Origin: Artemia franciscana
Taxonomy: Eukaryota; Arthropoda; Branchiopoda; Anostraca; Artemiidae
Reading direction: 5' to 3'
NCBI RefSeq assembly: GCF_032884065.1
Contig: NC_088867.1
Span: 42,499,741 to 42,563,740 of the forward strand
DNA: 64,000 bases
Below are positions 11,674-23,460 of this stretch, one piece after another (within the stretch, counting starts at the first letter, position 1; the number at the start of each line of letters is the position of its first letter). Position numbers and translations under genes: made by a program. A model generated the notes under the pieces. That model ran no database searches and was not told the origin of the DNA. It saw nothing but the letters and a program-made list of their open reading frames with translations.

Positions 11674-11678
<5 letters not shown>

Positions 11679-11924
11679 TGTTACTAGACTTGAAATGGCA
11701 GTTAAATTAGATGGCAAGCACATTATTCCAGGAAAGAATAAGTAAGAGGTACTGCGCATTTTTAGCCACGAAATAGAGCTTAAGCTTGGACATATTGCGC
11801 ATTATGTTTTGATTGCCGTCCATAAGAAAAGACGACTTTAGATCAAGGTTGAAAACAGGTAAAAAAATGATCACTAGATTTTAGTGATTGCTTGGTTGAT
11901 TCAGTGATTTTTTGTTCAATAATC

Positions 11925-12650
11925 TAGGGATTTAGGTGCTGGGGTGGCAGCGTTTAGCCCCCCTCCCCCCGTGGAAAAGAAGACTTTCCAAATTTTACAA
12001 TTTTGTTTGAGTTTTGTTTTTTTCAATTTCCGTAGGGGGAAGAAATTTTGGTACTTGTGTATTATGCGCCACTCACCCAAGTTGACGCTGTGTGTAAAAC
12101 TCGAGAATAAACCGTTTTTTCGTTAGTTTTTCGTTACTTTAGGAGCGAATTTGGGGTAGGCTATAGGTTTGCACATCAGGGGGGAGGGGCGAAGTATAGC
12201 GGGTCTGCATGCAAAATATGTTAGGTATAATTATTCTGCATTTTATGAAATAATAATTGTTTTCTAACTTCAAACTATCCAAATACTTTACCCCTCCCCT
12301 TAAGTGCAAATATATAGCCCAAATTATATATTTCCCATATATTCTATCATTTGTCTTTGTCTTATATCGCGCTAAGAAACTAACAAAGAAACCGGTTTAT
12401 TCTCGAGTTTTACATAGCGTAAACTTGAGTGAGTGACGCATATTACACAAGTACCAAAATTCCTTCCCCCTATAGAGATTAAAAAAATAAAACTCAATAA
12501 AATTCTTAAATTTGGAAAGCCTTATTTTCCACGAGGAGTATTTTCCCGGTAGGGGGAATTCCGCAGGGGGTATTTTCTGGGAAGGGGTATTTTGTGGGAT
12601 GCGGGTATTTTTCAGGGGGGGGGGGTAAACGCCTAGAACCCTGATTTAGT
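11925..12650. mobile_element. Foldback element, about 0.7 kb
   Basis: Long inverted arms. The left arm (about 11,930-12,140) contains GGCAGCGTTTAGCCC, GTGGAAAAGAAGACTTTCCA, GGTACTTGTGTATTATGCG and AAAACTCGAGAATAAACCG. The right arm (about 12,370-12,650) contains the reverse complements CGGTTTATTCTCGAGTTTT, CGCATATTACACAAGTACC and GGGTAAACGCC. The centre includes GTGCAAATATATAGCCCAAAT, also found at 37,620 in another foldback. No transposase is visible. Confidence 0.75.
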
Positions 12651-12890
12651 GATTTTTATTTTTAGGCAATATATAAAAATCACTAGAAATAATGATAATT
12701 CACTAGGGCGGGCAACCTGTTTTATCTACCGTAGCTTGAAATACATAAGGAAGTTAGACTTAAAATATTATTTGCTCCCTTTACCCGTTTTAAGTTTATT
12801 CATAACTGAAAACAATAATTTTCTAAAACTATTCTTTTGATTTTTATCAAAATTATGAAGCTTTAGGGCAATTAAACATATTCATCACTG

Positions 12891-13106
12891 TTGCCATCAG
12901 GGACGTATCCAGGATTTTTTTTTCTGAGGGGGGTGTCAAAAGGATTTTTTCGGCGGGTTTACAAAAAGAAAACTCTTAAAACGCATCAGAATTTGTTTAT
13001 ATTCATTTTGTCACGTTTTTCACAAGTTGGACATACATTTCAGGGGAGGGGGGGGTTAAAAGCTTCTAATCCCCCCTCCTGGATACGGTCTTGTTTGTCA
13101 TGTTAA
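12891..13106. repeat. Short element with inverted CGTATCCAGGA ends
   Basis: GGACGTATCCAGGAT at the left and ATCCCCCCTCCTGGATACGG at the right are inverted. The interior has AAAACGCATCAGAATTTG and a G-run. It is related to 1,510-1,690. The short open frame over it is not a gene. Confidence 0.5.
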
Positions 13107-13379
13107 GCATTGAAAACAAATAAAATACATTTTTTTTTCCTGCACCTGCTACTACCAACAACTGTATGATTGCATGTAGAGGTCTTTTCCCTTAGAAATT
13201 GAATTTCCAATTTTTCTAATATCTTAAGACACATATAGTTTAGTATCTTCCATTTATCAATTCAAAACACCAGATTTTATCCCCACAGTCCTTGGTACTT
13301 TAAGATAGCGCTATTATGTGCCTAGTAATACATTATTTGGTTTTCTCTGGACCACCAGTCTAGAGAAAAGATGCACATA

Positions 13380-13531
13380 TAGAATACTTGGTTAGAAAAA
13401 TTCGACAGTTGCTAGTGTACCTTTTTAGAGAGTATGAATGGAGAAGAGCATAGAACAAGCCAGGGGAACCAATGGCTTGCCTGCCAAACATGGCAAGCTG
13501 GCTTTTTGTGTGTTTATCTTGACAAAACCTA
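13380..13531 (-). CDS. Weak exon candidate, unidentified
   Basis: The minus strand is open through a stretch reading DKHTKSQLAMFGRQAIGS, preceded by TTTAG and followed by AAAAAGGTACAC, a possible donor. Composition is protein-like, but the splice signals are ordinary and no family is recognised. Reported only because the neighbouring minus-strand candidates (10.2 and 17.4 kb) point the same way. Confidence 0.15.
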
Positions 13532-13739
13532 AATAGTTGGAATCTAAACAAATAAATGACAAAATAAAGAATTAGTTTAAACTGGTAAAAACTTCTCCTG
13601 GGAAAACCAATTTCTACTAAATATTTTAGAAGCCTACACATCTGTACAAAAATTGGCCAGTGTATAGACAGGATGGCAAAACCGTCTCCAAATAGTTTGA
13701 ATGTATCTAGGTTATTGTACCTAGGAATGTACCTATGCA

Positions 13740-14780
13740 TAACTAATTATTTCAAGAAACTTATTTTAACTATTTTAACGGGTATCTACCAACCACGTCT
13801 TTTTACAACTACTGACAGGTAAAAAACCTGTTACTTAAGAAACTCACACAGGAGCATATTTAATCTCCTTCTTCTGAATATCAGCCCCTGGAATCCAAAA
13901 TGGGCTCCTTTCGACTTTAGAGAAATTTTTCAATAAGTAGAACTTATGAGAAAGACATCCATTTAAACAATGCTATTGTACCTTAAAAAACTGAATAGTT
14001 TCCCAGAATATTGATTTTTCTTCTTTTATTGGTTGTTTCATATTAAGAAGTTCGCTCGTATCTGGGCTTATCTTAAGCCTTGAGAAAGTATTTTTTGTTA
14101 TTCCTGCTGAATTAGCAATACTATCTCAACTAAAGATGAGATTTTACACAAAAAAAGACTGCAAAAAATAGCAAAAATCATAGAAATAAATCAAATTCTT
14201 GCTATAAATGCATCAATGCTTCTAAAGTAACGAAATTCATGTCTAAATGCACATACCACCTCATATTTCTGATAAATTCGACATATAGTCTACATTTTTT
14301 TTTTTGCTAATATTTAAAATATTCTTTCATGATGATGGCAAATCGATGAAATTTAATGACAACAGAGACTCATGAAATCGAAATAATTGTAACTGGACAA
14401 AAATTTGAATAATAAACAACTCTATTGACTTAGATTTCAAGAAACTGGAATAAAGTACAGGAAAAAGAAAGTTACAGGAAATATTTTAACACAACCCTTT
14501 CCCCTCCAAGAGCTGTGCATATCTATTGTATTAGGCTGATAATCATTCTTGCACATCAGTCTTTATTTTTAAAAGAACCATGTTAACAAGATTCTAGTAT
14601 CATTAAAAGCTAGGACTGCATACAAAATTGCAAAAATGGACGAAAAATGAAAAAAAAAACATCCCATGGGTTGGGATATGAAGACCCCCCCCCCAATTTT
14701 CTCCCAAGATCTGTTAAGGAATTTCCCCCTCACAAAACTTTAAAAACTGATCAATTTATTCTAATATTGACCTCTTCTTA
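13740..14780. other. No gene seen
   Basis: AT-rich DNA lacking long open frames or clear repeats. From about 14,660 it passes into the C-rich units of the array on its right. Confidence 0.5.
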
Positions 14781-17230
14781 GATAACCAAGAGCTAAGAGC
14801 TCATATGGCACTTGTGACGAGGTCGGAAGAGCCAAGAGCTCATATGGTATCAGCTCTAGCAAAATTTTAAGAATCAATAGATTGCTTTAAAAGGAAAACA
14901 AGAGGCTTAATGTCGGTCGGGATATAAAAAATAAGAGCTCTGAGCCACGAGGTCTTTCTAAATATCAAAATTCATTAAGATCCGATCACCCACTATCAAG
15001 TTAAAAATACCTCATTTTTTCTAATTTTTCCTCTCCCTTCAGCCCCCTAGATGTTCGGATCGGGGAAAACGACTTTATTAAGTCAATTTGTACAGCTCCA
15101 TGACACGCCTACCAATTTTCATCGTCCTAGCATGTCCAGAAGCACCAAACTCGCCAAAGCACTGAACCCCACCATCTAACTCCCCCAAAGAGAACGGATC
15201 CAATCCGTTACGTCAGTCACGTATCTAAGACATTTATAAGCATTTTCCAAATTTCTGGTTTCCCCCTCCAGCTCCCCCAATGTCAACAGATGTGGTTGGG
15301 ATTTGAAATAAAAGCCCTGAGACATGAGTTCCTTCTAAATATCAAATTTCATTAAGATCCGGTCACCCGTTCTTAAGTTAAAAATACCTCAATTTTTTTA
15401 ACTTTTCCAAATTAAAAACCCCCAGCTCCCCCAAAGAGAACGGATCCATACCAATTATGTCAATCTCGTATCTATAACTTGTGCTTATTCTTCCCATCAA
15501 GTTTCATTCCGATATCTCCACTAAAAGCGTTTTCCAAGATTTCTGTTTCCCCCCTCCAACCCTCTATGTCCCGGATCCGATTCGAATTAAAAATAGAGCA
15601 TCTGAGACATAAGATTCTTCTATAAATCAAGTTTCATTGAGATCCGATCATCCATTCGTAAGATACATCGATTTCCCGTTTTCCAAGAATTCCGGCTTCC
15701 CCCTCCAACTCCCTTCAATGTCACTGGATCTGATCGGGATTTAAAATAAGAGTTTTAAAGCACAAGATCCTTCTAGATATAAAATTTCATTAAGATCTGA
15801 TCACCCGTTCGTAAGTTACAAATACCTAATTTTTCCGAATTACTCCCCCCGACCCCTAACTCCACCAAAGAGAGCGGATCCGGTCCAGTTATGTCAGTCA
15901 CTTATCTTGGACTTGTGCTTATTCTTTCCACCAAGTTTCATCCTGATCTCTCCGCTTTAAGCGTTTTCCCAGATTTTTGGTCCCCCCCCCCCTAATGACA
16001 CTGGACCCGGTCAGGATAAAAAATAAGAGATCTGAGTTTCGAGGTCCTTCTAAATACGAAATTTGATTAAGATACGATCACTCTTTCGCAAGTTAAAAAT
16101 ACCTCATTTTTTGTATTTTTTAGAATTAACCCCCCCCCCCCCCAACTCCCCTAAAGAGAGCAGATCCATTCCGGTTATGTCAATCTCGTAGAACTTGTGC
16201 TTATTTTTCCCACCAAGTTTCATCCCGATCCCTCCACTCTAAGCGTTTTCCAAGATTTTAGGTTCCCCCCTCAATTTCCCCTAATGTCACCGGATCCAGT
16301 CAAAATTTGAAATGAGAGCTCTGATACACGATATCCTTCCAAACTTCAAATTTCAGTAAGATCCGATCACTCCTTCGTAAGTTAAAAATACCTCAATTTT
16401 CTAATTTGTTCAAAATTACCCCCCCCCCCCCCGACTCCCCCAAAGAGAGCGGATCCGTTCCGGTTGTGTCAATCACGTATCTATGACTTGGGCTTATTTT
16501 TCCCACCAAGTTTCATCCCGATCCCTCTACTCTAAGCGTTTTCCAAGATTTTAGGTTCTCCCCCTCAATCCCCCCCCCCAGTGTCACCGGATCCATTCAG
16601 GATTTAAAATAAGACCTATAAGACACGATGTCCTTCCAAACTTCAAATTTGATTAGGATCCGATCACTCCTTCGTAACTTAAAAATACCTCATTTTTTCT
16701 AATTTTTCAGAATTAACCCACCCCCCAACCCCCCCAAACAGAGCAGATCTGCTCTGGTTATGTCAATAACGTATCTAGGACTTCTGCTTATTTTTCCCAC
16801 CAGGTTTCATCCCGATCCCTCAACTCTAAGCGTTTTCCAAGATTTTAGGTTCCCCCCTCCAACTCCTCCAATGCGACCGTATCTGGTCGGAGTTTAAAAT
16901 AAGAGCTCTGAGACACGATATCCTTCCAAACGTCAAATTTCATTAAGATCCCATCACCCGTTCGTAAGTTAAAAATACTTCATTTTTTCTATTTTTTCCA
17001 AATTAACCGACCCCCTACTCCCCCCCCCCAGATGGTCAAATCGGGGAAACGACTATTTCTAATTTAATCTGGTCCGATAACTGATACGCCAGCCAGGTTT
17101 CATCGTCCTAGCTTGTCTGGAAGTGCCTGAAGTAGCAAAACCAGGACAGACAGACAGACAGACAGACAGAATTTGCAATCGCTATTTGTCACTTGATTAG
17201 TACCAAGTGCCATAAAAAGAAAGTTATTTG
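14780..17230 (-). repeat. Array of about 290 bp units with a GACA microsatellite end (block 1)
   Basis: Units share CACCAAGTTTCATCCCGATC, CTCTAAGCGTTTTCCAAGAT, GATTTAAAATAAGAGCTCTG, TCATTAAGATCCGATCACCC, GTTAAAAATACCTCATTTTT and CCAAAGAGAGCGGATCC. The GCGGATCC anchor falls at 15,194, 15,440, 15,874, 16,160, 16,449 and 16,743. A 120 bp segment ending CATCGTCCTAGC occurs at both ends (about 15,050-15,175 and 17,030-17,150). The right end carries (GACA)n at about 17,143-17,170, then TTTGCAATCGCTATTTGTCA and ACCAAGTGCCATA. An inverted relative lies at 32,190-34,310. Strand is given relative to block 2. Confidence 0.8.
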
Positions 17231-17347
17231 AAACTCCCTCCCCCATAGTCAGACCTTGTGCAACTATGGTATTAAGCTGACATACAAATTGACTTGACAA
17301 AAAATGACAGAGGTAGAAAAAATAGAAAAAACCTGACAAATGAAAAC

Positions 17348-17538
17348 CTTATCTGTAGGTGCGATATGAACTTGCGATGGAAGGCCAAGATATTTAGCTG
17401 TAGCCTCACAAAAGTCTTCATTATAACATATCTCTTCATAAGATCTTCTAACAGGATGCTGCAGCGAGTTCCAACCCTCAACAAAGTTGGCTCTGAACCC
17501 ATAGCGAGCATCTACGAAAACAAATCGGGTCATAGAAT
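17348..17538 (-). CDS. Putative internal exon of an unidentified protein gene
   Basis: Minus-strand reading: TTTCTTTGTGTAG (good acceptor) precedes 191 nt open in one frame, ending ACAGATAAG before GTTTTC (weak donor). The first two bases complete a split codon. The 63 following codons include MTRFVFVDARYGF, EGWNSLQHPVRRSYEE and YLGLPSQVHIAPTDK. The sequence is rich in aromatic, Trp and Cys residues and free of low complexity, unlike nearby repeat frames, so it looks like a genuine conserved exon. I do not recognise the family. It lies just outside the 14.78-17.23 kb array. Confidence 0.45.
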
Positions 17539-17921
17539 CTACACAAAGAAAGAACAAATGCAGAAATTAATATAAAACGCCCTTGGAATTTATGACCAAA
17601 ACAAAGGTAGAACAACATTTTCACAGAACTAATTGGTGATTTAGCACAGTTTGTAACAATTAGGATTATTCGCTCACAAATGTCTTCATCACGGTTGCCT
17701 GATCTTACATTTGTACAGTAAGATGATCTAATGGCGTTATCTTATACTTAATCGATAATACTCACTCCTACTTTTTTACACATAATAATCCTTCTTAAAC
17801 AACTAAATATACAAATTCTTTTTGAAAAAAAGCAAAGTCCTTGTATGTCACAGAGCACCAAAAAACACTTCTAATGCCATGTATTGACAAACTGAAAAAA
17901 AAAAATGCTGTTAGAACTTAC

Positions 17922-18034
17922 ATGCCCAAATCCTTCAAATAATCCACTCGGTCCTAATAAATTTAGTTTTTTTACTGCACAATGATTCTTATGCTTTAAC
18001 ATATGGCAGTAAGTTATATTTCCCAATTCTTTAA
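17922..18034 (-). CDS. Possible exon upstream of the 17.4 kb exon
   Basis: The minus strand reads ...KKLNLLGPSGLFEGFGH and then a textbook donor, GTAAGT (17,921-17,916). The acceptor is uncertain: GTGCAG before 17,974, or an AG nearer 18,034. The frame ends in phase 0, whereas the 17,348-17,538 block starts with a split codon. They cannot be directly consecutive unless another exon or donor is used. Confidence 0.25.
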
Positions 18035-18229
18035 AAGTTTTACAAAATAACAAGTGTGTTAAAGGTAGGGACAGGAATTATTCCGGGATTTATTGTCCTA
18101 TCTCGTCTTTAGCTTTTAATTTTTCATGTTAGAGGAACAAATTAAAATTTGATGAGTAATAGGCGTTTAAAATAGTATGGAATTCCCATTATAAGTTAAT
18201 ACAGCTTTAGAAATGGTGAGGCTACTCAA

Positions 18230-19008
18230 AGAATATCTTTATATGCAATATATATAATTACAACAATTTTTTCAAGAATGCTCTTTATGCTAAAGTATTT
18301 TTAGTGATTTCAACAATTTATTCTACGGCTTTTGATTCAGGGGTCATTCTTAATGAATTGGGACAAAATTTAATCTTTAGTGTAAAGAGCCAGGTACTGA
18401 CGAGAGGGTGAACCCCTCATATATGTAGTAAAAATATGAGATTACAAAAGTTCGTTATGTAAGCTAATTTATAAGTTACGTTTATCTTTTACTAATAAAA
18501 ACATTCGTAAAAAATTAAAAGTTCTAGTTGCCTTTTTAAGTAACCAAAAAATCGGAGGGCAACTAGGCTTCCTCCACCGTTCCCTTTTTTCTCAAAATCA
18601 TTCGATCAAAACTATGAGAAAGCCATTTAGCCAAAAAAAAACTTGCAAATTTCGTTTTATTTATTCCTCTGCGGAGAGCCAAAATCAAAACATGCATTGA
18701 TTCAAAAACGTTCAGAAATTAAATAAAAAAAAACAAGTTTTTTTAGCTGAAAGTAAGGAGCGACATTAAAACTTAAAACGAACAGAAATTACTTCGTATA
18801 TGAAAGTGGCTGCTTCCTCGTCAACGCCCCGCTCTTTACGCTAAAGTTTTTTACTGTATTAAAAAGCAGAGTTAAGAGAAAGAGTCAAACTTTAGCGTAA
18901 AGAGCGGGGCGTTGATGAGGAAGCAGCCCCTTTCATATACGAAGTAATTTCTGTTCGTTTTAAGTTTTAATGTCGCTCCTTACTTTCAGCTAAAAAAACT
19001 TGTTTTTT
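18230..19008 (-). mobile_element. Composite foldback element, copy B (truncated, inverted)
   Basis: Reading from 19,008 leftward gives the long hairpin (18,734-19,002), the same middle block as copies A and C (GGCTCTCCGC, GCTAAATGGCTTTCTCATAG), and the second hairpin at about 18,270-18,425. The copy stops there and lacks the remaining ~0.9 kb. Its outer hairpin abuts the hAT transposase relic at 19,009 without spacer. Confidence 0.65.
18734..19002. repeat. Long inverted repeat, copy B
   Basis: The left arm CAAGTTTTTTTAGCTGAAAG...GTGGCTGCTTCCTCGTCAAC is matched by GTTGATGAGGAAGCAGCC...CTTTCAGCTAAAAAAACTTG on the right. The arm sequences differ from those of copies A and C at positions where both arms changed together. 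Confidence 0.85.
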
Positions 19009-20720
19009 GACGTTAAAGCGAAGACAGCAGTCATCTATAGACAACTTTTTTGGTTCAAAATCTAGGCGATTGGACCATCTACGTCTAACTGTGGATAGAC
19101 ATAATGAGAATTTCAGTGCTGATAGTGATTCCAATGCTGTGACAAATGGTGAAACTATGGATGATTTGTTAGCATCAATTGAAGTGTGTAGCCCCAAGCC
19201 TAACACAGACATCGAAAATATAAGCACGAAAATATATGGATAGAATTGAAAAGTAGATGATCATACGCAATATCAATTGCTCCAGAAACCTCGGATTCCG
19301 CCATGTAACTAAAGCTTCCCCAGTTCAGTTCACAAGAAGCAGGGCAGGAAGAAAGGTAATTTTTCAATCGTACTCACTTTGAAGAATTCCATTGGCTAAT
19401 ACTCTCAAATAAGATGAGAGACTTATTCTGAAAATATTGCGTTTTGTTTAACCTCCTAGGAGTTGCTCCAATCCATTGCAAAAGTTAGTAAAGAAGCCCA
19501 TCGTGACTTTTGCAAGGCTAACTGGAAAAGACGGCGACCTGGGGTCTCATGAAAATAATCAGTACCAACGTGATTCAATTGACACAGGCAAACGTTTCCT
19601 TCAAAAATATAACAACCCCCACTAACCAGCATTTTAAGCCTTGTAAACGAACAATGCGTACAACAAGCGCAGGAAAACACTACGAGATAGAAGCCAATTG
19701 TAGAATCAATTATTTTCTTTGGTCGACAGAGCATTGCTCTTCGTGGCCATAGAGACAACGGAGAATTATTGACAGAGAAGGAACTTTTAAGGTAGTGTGT
19801 AAATAGCGGTGACATCACTTTAAAACAACATTTGGAAAACCCAGGTGCAAATGCTACTTATATAAGCAAAACAACGCAGAATCAATAAATTGAATATTGT
19901 ACTAAGAGATTCTCAAAGGAGTTTTGAAACGAGTTCATTCTACCAAGTTCTACAGTGTAGTTGTTAATGAAACAATGTTAGACTTGGAAAATTGTGTGGG
20001 CATAGCCAGTGATTGATGTGTTATGATGGTTTGAGAGCATTTTGGTGCTATAAAAGAAGTTCAAAAGGTAGCAACGAAAACGTTGCCCATGTTACAACCA
20101 CACTCTAAATCTTTCTATGTCAAAAACTTTTTCTATCCAGAGTGTTAGAAACTGTATCAGAGTAACAAAAGAAATGGCTGGGTTTTTTTTGGCGGCGCTT
20201 CTGAAAAGCGCAATTATGTTTTAATCAGAGGAATAAAAGCACAGCTATCTTGCATGTGTGAAACGTGCTGGATCGAAAGGCATGATTCCTTAATGCAAAT
20301 CATGGTAGAGCTCCCTAAAATTGTGGAAGCTCTTGAGTTCATCAGCGGCTGGGACGAATGCACAACTGCAGCAAAAGCAAAATCCCTATTGACTGCTGTT
20401 ACATCCTCCGATCAGATAGTAACCACTTACACTCTTAGCAAAATATCGGGACTACTTTTACCGCTCAGTCGGTCGGTTTCCACTCCCAATCGGCGCTCTT
20501 GCTGATCTTCTTGACCCTACCTGTCAGTGTGGCGTCTCTTAAACGAGGTTTTTCTACTTTGAGAAGATTGGAAACATGACTAAGATATAAATGATGGAGG
20601 AAAGACTCACCGAACTTGCCCATCTTCATGTTCACCATGATATTGTCTTAAGTGTAGAAAGCGTTATTGGTTGATTTGCTAATAGCGAAAATAGGAGACA
20701 AAATTCGTCATTTAATATTG
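19007..20720 (+). pseudogene. hAT-family transposase relic (P52rIPK/ZMYM1-like)
   Basis: Several parts of one transposase appear in order on the plus strand, with stops and frame changes between them. The N-terminus has KRRQQSSIDNFFGSKSRR (about 19,013-19,070), resembling the basic start of this group. A segment at about 19,690-19,790 reads IIFFGRQ and [12 protein letters not shown], typical of the DUF4371 region. At 20,254-20,440 there is CETCWIERHDSLMQ with WDECTTAAKAKSLL. A C-terminal stretch reads RGFSTLRRLET (about 20,546) and then EERLTELAHLHVHHDIVLS (about 20,598), the dimerisation region. No start codon remains: the frame enters at TTG where copy B of the foldback element ends. Inactive. 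Confidence 0.7.
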
Positions 20721-22920
20721 ACAGTGTTTCTATAAATGTGGTTTTGTGGAAAGCATTACAGAACTGACAGATAAATGGCGAATAGAAGTAGAGGCATGCA
20801 CCTTTCAATATCAGTAAGTATCTTATGCTTAATTTAGAATGAGAATTTTTCGCAACGAGCTGCCGCCCTTCCTAAAATCCCGGATTCACTATTGGATGTT
20901 GTTAATAAAATTAAGAACGTTACCAGCACTGTACCTCCTATTACTCACTTTATGATCTCTCCATTAATTATGTACACCATTAATTATGTACAGCTCCCAT
21001 GAAGAAAAATCCAAATAAATATAATACCTGCCGCTGGACACTTTTATGGTTTAATTTATTACAAGAGACATCTTTCTAATTGTTTTGAAGGTATGTAAAA
21101 GTCAACTTACTAACGCTGACTGCCATGCATTAGTTTTAAGTGTCTCAACTCATTACTGTTTCTTCATAGGAAAATATTAAAATGTGATATTTTCTAGGCA
21201 AACTAAAGTACTTTTAGCTTGTACATACCACAATTTTAGAAGCAAGAACAGGGACTGGGCTATGGCTTCATTTTTTGGGATGGAATTATAATGTGTTAGT
21301 TGACAATTGACATACATGGTGTATTTAAAAACCAACAATATTGATTCTTGAAAAATATAATATTCTTCTTATCTTCAATTTTAAATTTTATTCATATTTT
21401 TTTTTTCTACAGACTTCACCATTTAGCCTAGAACAGACAAGTGTTTAATCATTTTTGTGCATGATCTTCAACAAATCCGAGTTTAAAGACGGGATATCCT
21501 CAAGAGAAAATCTGAGTTTGACAGATATCTCCAAAAAAGGATATAGAGCAAAAGCTGATAACAAAAATGTGTAAGAAATCACTATAGTGATTAACAAGGG
21601 ATGGCGACCCTATTCCAGAATCGGGCGTAATACCTAGTGTCAGTGCATGATTTATTTTACTTATTGGTTATTTTAATTGGCGTACATTGTATAATAGTTG
21701 TATTGTATAATACAATTACATTGTATTTTAACTGTATAAAAATATACACCAATCTGCTATAACTTTTTCTGTGGTATGTCTTGTATATTTTATGAAGGAT
21801 CCAATACTAATAAAAATAGTGCTAGGGATTGGGAAATTAAAAATTATCTGCCTTTTTTTAATTAAATCCTCTTTCGCACTTGTATATAGGGCGCCTAATT
21901 GTCTCACGTAAGGGGTTTTTTGTTTCTTGATAAAAGTATAAATGAAACTATAAACTTATGAAAATTTGGAACATTTATGTATACTAACACGAGCTTCTAG
22001 AATCTAGTCAAATATGAATTCAAAATCTGTCTTCTTTTTTCTGAGTCCTGTTTTAAGATTTTCTAAAAAAAAAAGAAAAAAAGGTGATATTTTTCGGAGG
22101 GTAAGGGAGCGGCATATAACATCTTTATTGTGGCATGTCATTACAAACTTAGGTACACACATGTCCAACCTTTAAGCAGGGGTGGAAAGAGAGCACTTCC
22201 TAGAACATTTGATCTGTGACATATGTTGCTTGACTTGTGATTTAAAATATTATGCTGTTCATTATTCTTTAATAAATTATCTTTCCTTGTAAATAAATAA
22301 ATGTATTCTGAACTGAAGTAAATTAAAAATTTTCAACAATATAATACAAGTAAAACATATGAAACATTTTGATTTTACCTTGTTTTATTTTATGGTACAG
22401 TATTACAAAGAAATACTTAAGAAATTTCATTTGGATCAACATATTCTCATACCCTCAAAAATTCTTCCAAAACACCCCCTCTCTCATGGACAAAATACAT
22501 CAATGTTGAATACACCCTTTTCCTGCATTGCAGTGATATAGCCCACTCCCTTTGTAAAATTTGTTAATTTCTTGTCCCAAGGGTTTTAAACATGTTCACC
22601 ATATATTTTCCATGCGCGATTGATGAGGATTTGCAAGAATCTTCTTTCTTTTTTCTAAAAAAGAACTCGCAATCCTAGTCATAATACTCAGTTAAATGAA
22701 GTAGGGGTTATGATAAAACAAATCTAGTAAAACAGACTAGTTGTTTTTCTTTTCTCTTTTTTGTCATGCACACACACACTACTTTATTTTTTATTTTTTG
22801 TCTTCAAAGTTTCAATTTTCAAATCGACTTTACTAGGAAATTCTTACCATTTCTAAGGGAAGCATAAACGTATATTGCATAGCCAAATAAACCTCGTTAT
22901 CAAACTTGAAAGCCAGCTCA
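20721..22920. other. No gene seen
   Basis: AT-rich DNA without recognised motifs. It may include the 3' part of the hAT element; a terminal repeat could not be found by eye. Confidence 0.5.
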
Positions 22921-22924
22921 ATAC

Positions 22925-23460
22925 ATGCAGCCACTTAAATCAGCTGCTACAACATCCAGTTAAGAAAAAATTTGGCAACATTTCTTCTCTGAGTATGTCA
23001 TCAGCAATTGGAATGGTCCCCAAGCTGGAAGGCTAATTGCACCCATAGCTGTATCTTTAAAGTCCATACTTGAACAGGAATGGAATAGCAAGTCATGGAA
23101 ATATGAGTGGGACTATCCATCCCATTCAATTATCCACTGGTGCCAACTTCATCATATGAGTGTCTTGGTAGAAGACATTGTCATACCCAGCCATCTTGCA
23201 TATTCTATTCAAAGTTGCTGTTGTATGGTCAGCTTGAAACCATTGGAAAATGGTCATCATGGGACATACATAAATTATGGTCACTGTTAACAAGCGGGTT
23301 TAAATTGCATTTTCCCTGCAGACCTCTCTTACAGCATGTCACTGGGCCCTAACACCATGACAAAAAGTCACCATCTTCAACATGGAGCAAAACAGATTCA
23401 GCATGGATCTTAATTTTGCTCCAAAGCGCAAATTAGTGCAATTAAGTATTAGTCAGATTG
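22925..23460 (+). pseudogene. LINE 3' end fragment (same family as intron 2 of tra2)
   Basis: The plus strand reads FFSEYVISNWN, then IAPIAVSLKSILEQEWN and KSWKYEWDYPS. This is the C-terminal signature of Jockey/CR1-like LINE proteins (…NNWNSL…FKxRLDKxW). The following ~300 bp match the minus strand of 53,020-53,290 block by block (CCATTCAATTATCCACTGG, AAAGTTGCTG, AACCTCT/GACCTCT, CCCTAACAC). So it is a 5'-truncated copy of the element lying inverted in tra2 intron 2. No RT core is present. Confidence 0.65.
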
